The position numbers were made by a program, and so were the translations under genes. DNA of 5,003 nt from Flavobacteriales bacterium UBA2426 (GTDB lineage: Bacteria > Bacteroidota > Bacteroidia > Flavobacteriales_F > PHOS-HE28): contig DDRC01000021.1 of the NCBI GenBank assembly GCA_002342985.1, positions 1 to 5,003 on the forward strand. Direction: 5' to 3'. Under the pieces are notes generated by a model. It saw only the letters and a list, made by a program, of their open reading frames with translations. It was not told the origin of the DNA and did no database searches. Below are positions 1 to 5,003 of the stretch, piece by piece (positions within the stretch are counted from its first letter, which is position 1; every line of letters begins with the position of its first letter).

Positions 1-1794
1 CTCACCATCCCGGTGAACAAGATGAAGGAGGCGCTGGTGGCGCAGCGCCTGGAGCGCGCCCTGAGCAAGAACGATGTGCTGGTGCTCTACTTCAACTCCG
101 TGCCCTTCGGCGAGAACACCTATGGCATCGAGAGCGCCGCGCAGCGCTTCTTCAACAAGCCCGCCCGCCGGCTCGATGTGCTCGAGAGCGCCGTGCTCGT
201 GGGCATGCTGAAGGCCAACACCGCCTACAATCCGCGGCTGCACCCCGCACGCTCCAAGGGGCGCCGCGACCAGGTGCTGGAGCTGATGCATGAGCGCGGC
301 CACCTGTCGCGCGCGAAGACCGACAGCCTGCGCCAGCGGCCCCTTCGCCTGGACTACACCGGTGGCGACGCGCTCGACCTCTATGGCTACTTCAACCACC
401 AGGTGGAGCAGGAGGCGCGCGCCATCCTGCGCGAGGCGGAGCGGCGCACCGGCCAGCGCCACAACCTGGAGAAGGATGGCCTGCGCATCACCACCACGCT
501 CGATGCCGGGCTGCAGCGCATGGCCGCCGATGCCGCGCACGAGCACCTGGCCGCCATGCAGCCGAAGCTGGACCGCGAGCTGCGCGCACGCAAGGCCCGC
601 GCGGCCTGGGAGCGCGGCACCCCGCACCGGCGCTCGGCGCGGTGGAAGGCCGACCCGATGAGCGCCGGGGAGCTCTACGACCATGGCGGCCGCCGCTTGG
701 ATTCCCTGAGCCACCGCGACAGCCTCTGGCACTACCACCGCCTGCTGCACGGGGCCGTACTCATCATGGACCCGGGCAGCGGCGCCGTCCGCGCCTGGGT
801 GGGCGGCAACGACCACCGCTACCTCCCCTTCGACCTGGTGAAGGCGCGCCGCTCCGCTGCGAGCACCATCAAGCCCTTCGTGTATGCCGCGGCGCTGGAG
901 CGCGGCCTGCAGCCCTGCGATTACCTCGACAACTCGCGCAGGACCTACGGGGCCTACGACGATTGGGCACCCGACAACTTCGACCGCGACACCACCGAAG
1001 GCGAGGTGGCCCTCTGGCACGCCCTCGCGCGCAGCCTGAACCGCCCCACCGTGGACCTCTACTTCCGCGTGGGCGTGGACACCCTGCGCACCGTGCTCGG
1101 CGCCATGGGGCTTCCCACCAAGGATGCGGACAAGCCGGCCATGGCGCTGGGCGCCACCAGCGTGGCCCTGCACGAGCTGGTGCCTGCCTACGGCAGCTTC
1201 GCCCAAGGAGGCAATCGGATGCCTGCTCGGCTCATCACCCGCATCACCGATGCGCAGGGGAAGGTGCTCTACAAGGCCAAATCCGGCCGCCCGGTGCGCA
1301 CCGTTAGCACGGAAACGGCCGCGGGCATCACCGCCATGCTGCAGCGCGCCGTCAACGAGGGCACCGGCTCCGCGCTGCGCACACGTTACGGGCTCAGCGG
1401 CCCCTACGCCGGCAAGACGGGCACTTCGCAGGACTACAGCGATGCCTGGTTCGTGGCGTACACCCCCAGCCTCGTCATCGGCACCTGGGTGGGCGCGCAC
1501 GACCCTTCCGTGCACTTCAGCAGCAACCTGGGCACCGGCGGCCAGCTGGCATTGCCCATCGCCGGGCGCGTGCTCCGCGCCATCGAGAGCGACCCCAAGC
1601 GCCGCAAGCGCTACATCAGCGCTTTCGGTTGGCTCACCGAGCACCCCATCAGCATGGACTGCGCGCCGGTGCGTGAGCCCAATCTGCTGCAGCGCCTCTT
1701 CAGGCGGCACGACCAGCGCGAAGAGCCTGCCGATCAGGGCGAGCGCAAACCCGGCCTGCTCGAGCGGCTATTCAAGAAGCGGAAGGACGGCTAA
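1..1794 (+). CDS. Bifunctional penicillin-binding protein, class A (PBP1A/mrcA type), 5'-truncated by the window edge
   Basis: This envelope enzyme polymerises lipid II into glycan strands (GT51 glycosyltransferase domain) and cross-links the stem peptides (transpeptidase domain) on the periplasmic face of the inner membrane. The frame is open from base 1, so the gene starts upstream; a GTG at 13 lies inside the GT51 domain and is not a real start. Residues are counted from that GTG. The rest of GT51 is residues 1-95, with 'KEALVAQRLERALSKNDVLVLYFN', interrupted here as family pattern EAL-A-RLER-LSK-D-L-LY-N, then 'NPRLHPARSKGRRDQVL'. A linker (about 115-245) carries a DSLxxY element (236-241) typical of Bacteroidota PBP1A. 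The transpeptidase domain has SxxK = STIK (284-287, catalytic Ser284, codon at 862), SxN = SLN (341-343) and KTG = KTGTS (468-472). The missing N-terminus should hold the membrane anchor and the catalytic EDxxF glutamate. The C-terminal tail is basic with a repeated LLxRLF motif. The stop TAA overlaps the stop of the convergent acyltransferase gene. Class A identity is secure; the paralogue type is less so. Confidence 0.95.
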   Translation, partial: LTIPVNKMKEALVAQRLERALSKNDVLVLYFNSVPFGENTYGIESAAQRFFNKPARRLDVLESAVLVGMLKANTAYNPRLHPARSKGRRDQVLELMHERGHLSRAKTDSLRQRPLRLDYTGGDALDLYGYFNHQVEQEARAILREAERRTGQRHNLEKDGLRITTTLDAGLQRMAADAAHEHLAAMQPKLDRELRARKARAAWERGTPHRRSARWKADPMSAGELYDHGGRRLDSLSHRDSLWHYHRLLHGAVLIMDPGSGAVRAWVGGNDHRYLPFDLVKARRSAASTIKPFVYAAALERGLQPCDYLDNSRRTYGAYDDWAPDNFDRDTTEGEVALWHALARSLNRPTVDLYFRVGVDTLRTVLGAMGLPTKDADKPAMALGATSVALHELVPAYGSFAQGGNRMPARLITRITDAQGKVLYKAKSGRPVRTVSTETAAGITAMLQRAVNEGTGSALRTRYGLSGPYAGKTGTSQDYSDAWFVAYTPSLVIGTWVGAHDPSVHFSSNLGTGGQLALPIAGRVLRAIESDPKRRKRYISAFGWLTEHPISMDCAPVREPNLLQRLFRRHDQREEPADQGERKPGLLERLFKKRKDG

Positions 1795-2876
1795 CCCGCC
1801 CGCAGGAGGCGCTCGCCGATGCCATCGCGCAGGGCCATGAAGCGCCGCTCCCAGTAGCGCCACACGAACCAGCTAAGCGCGATGCACACCGCCCAGTAGA
1901 CCAGCAGCGGCAGCAGCAACCCGGCCTCGCGCTCCAAGGCGAACCAGCGATTGAAGACGTAGCGCACCGGCTGGTGCACCAGGTAGAGCGCATAGCTGAT
2001 CAGGCTGATGAAGGTGATGGCGCGGCCCCAGCGCGGCGCCGCGGACCAGGCGGAAAGGGCCGGCAGCAGCAATGTCATGGCTACCGCGTTCAGCGTGAAG
2101 TAGTGCGTGCCGCTGAAGCGCAGGTGCTCCGCGCCATAGGCCATGGCGCAGCCCAGCATGCCCAGCAGGCCGATCGCGAGCAACGGCCACCGCGCCGTGC
2201 CCCAAGCCACGGGATACCTGATGCGCAGCCACGCCGCGAGGATACCCCATCCGATGCTGTCGAGCCGCGTGATAACGAGCTTGCGCAGCCCCTGCTCCAG
2301 GTGCCAAAGCGAAGGCGCCTCAGGCGCCAGTGCCCAGCGGGCGGCCATGGGCAGCGCGATGAAGAGCAGTGCCAGCACCAGATAAGCCCGGCGTGCCGAG
2401 GCCACGCCCAGGGCCGCTATCCCGAACAGCAGCAACGGGAACAGCAGGTAGAACCACTCCTCCACCACCAGCGACCACGACTCCCAGAAGAAGAGGTCCA
2501 CCGGCTTATAGAGGTTCTGCAGGAAGACCGCGTAGATCCACGTATTGTGATTGATGATGCCGCCGGAGAAGCCAGCGAGGACCAACATGATGTTCACCGC
2601 CAGGAAGAGGTAGTAGTTGGGCAATGTGCGCAGCCATCGGCGCTGCCAGAAGTCGAGCAGGCGGAGGTGCCACGGCGCCCCATCCATGGCTGCGTTGCGC
2701 AGCAGGATGCCGCCGATCAGGTAACCGCTGAGCACGAAGAAAAGGTCCACCCCATCGATGTGAGGCGGCAGCGCAATGCCCGGAACGGCCGCCCGCAGCA
2801 CATCGGCGCTGTGCCAGAACACCACCAGCAGGATCGCCGTGGCGCGCATGAGGTCGAGGCCGAAGACGCGGAGCAT
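1791..2876 (-). CDS. Acyltransferase-3 family integral membrane O-acyltransferase (OafA/YrhL type)
   Basis: The product is a 361-residue polytopic inner-membrane protein of the acyltransferase 3 family. Members transfer acetyl or other short acyl groups to exported sugars, such as O-antigen, exopolysaccharide, lipid-linked glycans or peptidoglycan. The family's R-x10-H motif is present as R11 and H22. Further hallmarks are 'FFVLSGYLI' (46-54), 'RRWLRTLPNYY' (79-89), 'SWSLVVEEWFY' (133-143, family pattern WSL-x-x-E-x-x-FY), 'RLDSIGWGILAAW' (204-216), 'SLISYALYLVHQP' (291-303) and a closing 'YWERRF' (341-346). Roughly ten hydrophobic segments are visible, near residues 10-24, 44-60, 87-103, 141-158, 163-180, 205-217, 230-247, 260-278, 286-301 and 318-339. 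Length is normal for the single-domain form; there is no SGNH-hydrolase extension. The ATG at 2876 places R11 where the family expects it. No Shine-Dalgarno is visible. It lies 24 bp downstream of the ABC exporter on the same strand, so co-transcription is likely. Acceptor and acyl donor cannot be read from sequence. Confidence 0.93.
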   Translation of the reverse strand: MLRVFGLDLMRATAILLVVFWHSADVLRAAVPGIALPPHIDGVDLFFVLSGYLIGGILLRNAAMDGAPWHLRLLDFWQRRWLRTLPNYYLFLAVNIMLVLAGFSGGIINHNTWIYAVFLQNLYKPVDLFFWESWSLVVEEWFYLLFPLLLFGIAALGVASARRAYLVLALLFIALPMAARWALAPEAPSLWHLEQGLRKLVITRLDSIGWGILAAWLRIRYPVAWGTARWPLLAIGLLGMLGCAMAYGAEHLRFSGTHYFTLNAVAMTLLLPALSAWSAAPRWGRAITFISLISYALYLVHQPVRYVFNRWFALEREAGLLLPLLVYWAVCIALSWFVWRYWERRFMALRDGIGERLLRAG

Positions 2877-2900
2877 CGGGGTGAAAGTACCCGGGCGCCC

Positions 2901-4730
2901 TCAATCGAACGCCTGCATGTCGCAGAGCCTGCGGTAGTGCCCGCCCTTGGCGAAGAGCTCGGCGTGGGTACCGCGCTCCACGATGGCGCCCTCCATGATC
3001 ACGCAGATCTCGTCGCAATGCTGGATGGTGCTGAGGCGATGGGCGATCACCAGGCTGGTGCGGCCCTCCATCATGCGGTAGAGCGCCTCCTGCACCAAAC
3101 GCTCGCTCTCGGTATCCAGCGCGCTGGTGGCCTCGTCGAGAATGAGGATGGGCGGGTTCTTCAGCACGGCGCGCGCGATGGCCAGGCGCTGCTTCTGCCC
3201 GCCGCTGAGGCGGTTGCCCATGTCGCCGATCACGGTCTGGTAGCCGCCCTCGAGCTTCGTGATGAACTCGTGCGCGTTGGCCACCCGCGCCGCTTGCTCG
3301 ATGGCCGCCATGCTCACGCCGGGCTGCCCGAAGGCGATGTTGGCCGCCACGGTATCGTTGAACAGGATGCTGTCCTGCGTAACGATGCCCATGAGCGCGC
3401 GCAGGTCGGTGATGCGCAGGTCGCGCACGTCGTGCCCATCGATGAGCACCTGCCCGCCGGTGGCATCATAGAAGCGCGGCAGCAGCCCGGCAAGCGTGCT
3501 CTTGCCGCCACCGCTGGCGCCCACCAGCGCCACGCTGCGCCCCTTGGGCACCACAAGGTCGATGGTGCGCAGCACGGGCTTCTCATCGTACGCGAATTGG
3601 ACGCCCTTGAACTCGATGCGGTCGTTGAACGCAGCGACCGCCCTCGCATCGGGCTTCTCCTTCACGCTGTTCTCCACGGCCAGCAATTCGAAGATGCGCT
3701 CGGCGCTGGCCCCGCCCTTCTTGATCCAGTAGTAGCCGGTGGTGAAGCCCTTGGCAGGCGCCAACAGCTGGCTGAAGAGGATGATGTAGCCGATGAACTC
3801 GCCGCCGCTCAGCGTGGCGCCCTCGCCGATCACCAGCTGGCCGCCGAAGTACACGAGCGTCACCATCACCAGCGCGCCCAGGAACTCGCTCAGCGGCGAG
3901 GCCATGTCGCGGCGGCGCAGCGTGAACACGTTCAGCTTGTTCAGCATCTCGTTCTCGCGCCGGAAGCGGCGGCGCATCTGCTCCTCGCCGTTGAAGGCCT
4001 TCACCACCCGCATGCCGGTGAGGGTCTCCTCCACGGTGCTCAGCAGGTCGGCGGCCTTCTGCTGCGCGCGCAGCCCCTCCTTGCGCAGGCTCTTGCCCAC
4101 GCGGCCGATGAGCAGCCCGCTGAGCGGCAGCAGCAGCAGCGCGATGAGCGTGAGCTGCCACGAGATGCCGATCATGAGCGCCAGCGAGAGGAGGATGGTG
4201 ATCGGCTCGCGGAACACCATCTCGATGTAGTTCATGATGCTGAACTCCACCTCCTGCACGTCGTTGGTGATGCGCGCGATGGTGTTGCCCTTGCGCTCGC
4301 CGGTGTGGAAGCGCATGGGCAGGTCGAGGATCTTGTCGTACACCTCGTTGCGCAGGTCGCGCACGGCGCGGTTGCGCAGGATGCCGATGGCCCACAGCGC
4401 GAAGTAGCGCGTGAGGTTCTTCAGCAGGAAGCACACGGCCACCACCACGCAGATGAAGACCAGCCCGCCCATCTGGCCGTGCTCCTCGATGTAGGTGGCC
4501 ATGCGCCAGTTGAAGAGCTCGGGCATGCGCTTGATGCCCTCCAGGCTCAGGCTAACCTCCGGGCGGTCGCTCGGCGGCGGGGTCTGCCCGAAGAGCAGGT
4601 TGAGGAATGGGATGAAGACCAGCAGCGACGCCAGGTGGAACAGGGTGCTCACCAGGTTGAACACCACGTTGAGCACGGCATAGCGCTGGTAGGGGCGCGC
4701 GTAGCGGAGTACCTTGAAGAAGTTGCGCAT
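2901..4730 (-). CDS. ABC exporter, fused transmembrane and ATPase domains (MsbA/ABCB-like half-transporter)
   Basis: This 609-residue half-transporter should work as a homodimer in the inner membrane, exporting a lipid, glycolipid or hydrophobic compound at the cost of ATP. The transmembrane domain spans about 1-330, with hydrophobic segments near 17-47, 88-108, 172-190, 192-208, 284-301 and 311-326. An unusually long loop of about 40 residues (48-87) separates the first two. The nucleotide-binding domain (about 370-609) has every motif: A-loop Tyr381, Walker A GASGGGKST (404-412, Lys410), Q-loop Gln452, signature LSGGQ (508-512), Walker B ILILDE (528-533, Glu533), D-loop SALD (536-539) and H-loop His564, so it should be active. 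The start is set at 4730 (MRNFFKVLRYARPYQRY). The frame stays open to 4967, but that 79-codon extension is antisense to rbfA, is not membrane-like and cannot be the native N-terminus. The acyltransferase gene follows after 24 bp; rbfA is divergent across 34 bp. The fold is certain. MsbA-like lipid A/lipid flipping is the best guess, but a multidrug or other lipid exporter is possible. Confidence 0.95.
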   Translation of the reverse strand: MRNFFKVLRYARPYQRYAVLNVVFNLVSTLFHLASLLVFIPFLNLLFGQTPPPSDRPEVSLSLEGIKRMPELFNWRMATYIEEHGQMGGLVFICVVVAVCFLLKNLTRYFALWAIGILRNRAVRDLRNEVYDKILDLPMRFHTGERKGNTIARITNDVQEVEFSIMNYIEMVFREPITILLSLALMIGISWQLTLIALLLLPLSGLLIGRVGKSLRKEGLRAQQKAADLLSTVEETLTGMRVVKAFNGEEQMRRRFRRENEMLNKLNVFTLRRRDMASPLSEFLGALVMVTLVYFGGQLVIGEGATLSGGEFIGYIILFSQLLAPAKGFTTGYYWIKKGGASAERIFELLAVENSVKEKPDARAVAAFNDRIEFKGVQFAYDEKPVLRTIDLVVPKGRSVALVGASGGGKSTLAGLLPRFYDATGGQVLIDGHDVRDLRITDLRALMGIVTQDSILFNDTVAANIAFGQPGVSMAAIEQAARVANAHEFITKLEGGYQTVIGDMGNRLSGGQKQRLAIARAVLKNPPILILDEATSALDTESERLVQEALYRMMEGRTSLVIAHRLSTIQHCDEICVIMEGAIVERGTHAELFAKGGHYRRLCDMQAFD

Positions 4731-4764
4731 GGAAGCGGTGCCGCGAAGGTACCTTCGCGGCACG
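4731..4764. promoter_or_regulatory. Short divergent intergenic region serving the exporter operon and rbfA
   Basis: Only 34 bp separate two well-supported start codons facing away from each other. Any promoter must lie within this gap or inside the opposite gene's 5' coding sequence. Neither start has a purine-rich ribosome binding site: the bases just before the exporter ATG read CGCTTCC and those before rbfA read CGGCACG. Because of the palindrome, TACCTTCG occurs on both strands (4750-4757 on plus, 4751-4744 on minus). It matches five of the six fixed positions of the Bacteroidota -7 element TAnnTTTG. A good TTG-type -33 element at the usual spacing is not seen: the nearest plus-strand TTG at 4723-4725 is 24 bp away. 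The promoter assignment is therefore tentative. Confidence 0.35.
4738..4763. repeat. Perfect 26-bp palindrome in the divergent exporter-rbfA gap
   Basis: The half-site GTGCCGCGAAGGT (4738-4750) is followed directly by its exact reverse complement (4751-4763), with the central hexamer GGTACC. All 13 pairs match; the next pair outward (4737/4764) does not. It occupies 26 of the 34 non-coding bases between two gene starts, leaving 7 bp to the exporter ATG and 1 bp to the rbfA ATG. A two-fold symmetric DNA site between divergent genes is what a dimeric repressor or activator would bind. In RNA it could fold as an 11-bp stem with a GUAC loop in either leader. No T-tract follows on either side, so it is not a standard intrinsic terminator. 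Operator, RNA hairpin or a dispersed intergenic palindrome family all remain possible. The palindrome is certain; its function is inferred. Confidence 0.85.
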
Positions 4765-5003
4765 ATGGACAGCCTACGACAGAACAAGGTGAACAGCCTG
4801 CTTCTAAAGGAGATGGCAGCGGTATTCCAGCAAGAAGGTCGGACGCTGCTGCCCGGCGGCCTCATCACGGTGACCGGCGTGCGCGTGAGCCCCGACCTGG
4901 GCGTGGCCAAGGTGTACCTGAGCCTCTTCCCCGTGCAGGACAAGAAGGCCGTGATGGAACGCATCAAGGAGCAGGCCCACCGCCTGCGCGGGGCGCTGGG
5001 CGG
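4765..5003 (+). CDS. rbfA: Ribosome-binding factor A, N-terminal 79 codons (runs off the window end)
   Basis: RbfA is a small cytoplasmic KH-like-fold protein that binds immature 30S subunits and helps 16S rRNA 5'-end maturation and cold adaptation. The visible part contains the family's hallmark order: N-terminal helix 'MDSLRQNKVNSLLLKEMAAV' (family pattern R-x-x-K-V/I-x-x-x-L-x-x-E), then 'ITVTGVRVSPDLGVAKVYLS' (34-53), the strand pair in which V-S-x-D-L-x-x-A-x-V-Y is near-invariant, then a helix with 'RIKEQAHRLRGALG' to the window edge. The family is usually 110-130 residues, so about two thirds is present; the later KH kink and C-terminus lie beyond. There is no stop in the visible frame. 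The ATG at 4765 fits the expected N-terminus. No Shine-Dalgarno precedes it; instead a perfect palindrome ends one base upstream. An AAGGAG directly abutting an internal ATG at 4813 has no spacer and would delete the first helix, so it is not the start. The gene is divergent from the ABC exporter. Confidence 0.94.
   Translation, partial: MDSLRQNKVNSLLLKEMAAVFQQEGRTLLPGGLITVTGVRVSPDLGVAKVYLSLFPVQDKKAVMERIKEQAHRLRGALG

Noticed and set aside
13..15. GTG as the start codon of the penicillin-binding protein
   Set aside because: The frame is open upstream to base 1, and the sequence here is already in the middle of the GT51 domain; the gene simply begins outside the window.
642..1840. Two plus-strand open frames (642-1307 and 1124-1840) overlapping the PBP gene
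   Set aside because: Both are Arg/Pro/Ala-rich low-complexity translations in other frames over the conserved transpeptidase domain, without any motif.
2877..2900. Possible regulatory site in the 24-bp exporter-acyltransferase gap (CCCGGG and GGGCGCCC short palindromes; TACTTTCA as a -7 box)
   Set aside because: Six- and eight-base palindromes are expected by chance in such GC-rich DNA, and TACTTTCA matches only four of six fixed positions of TAnnTTTG with no clear -33 partner.
2506..3018. Minus-strand open frame spanning the exporter-acyltransferase junction
   Set aside because: It covers the ends of two well-supported genes in another frame and has biased Arg/His/Pro composition; no domain seen.
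3583..4434. Long minus-strand open frame (283 codons) inside the exporter gene
   Set aside because: It is an alternate-frame shadow in GC-rich DNA: His/Arg/Ala-rich with no recognisable domain, and it overlaps a clearly functional transporter gene.
4738..4763. Palindrome as an intrinsic transcription terminator
   Set aside because: It sits between two divergent gene starts, where no gene ends, and no T-rich tract follows on either strand.
4806..4815. AAAGGAG followed by ATG as an internal rbfA start
   Set aside because: There is no spacer between the purine tract and the ATG, and the first 16 residues it would remove match the conserved RbfA N-terminal helix.
4731..4967. N-terminal extension of the exporter reading frame to an upstream ATG at 4967
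   Set aside because: The added 79 codons are the antisense of rbfA, encode an Arg/Ser/Thr-rich, non-membrane sequence and include the palindrome; the family N-terminus fits the ATG at 4730.

Overview
This is a compact, GC-rich (about two-thirds G+C by eye) bacterial chromosomal segment holding four protein genes and almost no non-coding DNA. The proteins point to Bacteroidota, most likely a high-GC member of the Flavobacteriales. The RbfA N-terminus (MDSLRQNKVNSLLLKE), the ABC exporter N-terminus (MRNFFKVLRYARPYQRYAVL) and the 'RDSLWHYHRLLHGAVLIMDP' stretch between the two domains of the penicillin-binding protein resemble the versions I know from that phylum. The starts also lack Shine-Dalgarno sequences, as is usual there. 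The assignment is by recognition, not by a search.

Layout. Positions 1-1794 (+) hold the 3' part of a bifunctional class A penicillin-binding protein. It enters the window already inside its glycosyltransferase domain. Its stop codon overlaps, tail to tail, the stop of an acyltransferase-3 family membrane protein (1791-2876, -). Upstream of that gene, 24 bp away and on the same strand, is a complete MsbA-type ABC exporter (2901-4730, -). The two minus-strand genes look like one transcription unit. Across a 34-bp gap the ribosome maturation factor gene rbfA starts on the plus strand (4765) and runs off the window end.

Genes together. Three of the four genes concern the cell envelope: peptidoglycan polymerisation and cross-linking, an ABC exporter of the lipid/drug type, and a membrane O-acyltransferase. 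It is plausible, but not shown, that the exporter and acyltransferase handle the same envelope lipid or glycan. rbfA is a housekeeping 30S-assembly gene.

The most notable non-coding structure is a perfect 26-bp palindrome (4738-4763) that fills most of the 34-bp divergent gap between the exporter and rbfA. It ends one base before the rbfA start codon. I see no mobile element, CRISPR array, RNA gene or previously undescribed multi-gene system here. Apart from the palindrome, this is mostly ordinary core chromosome.
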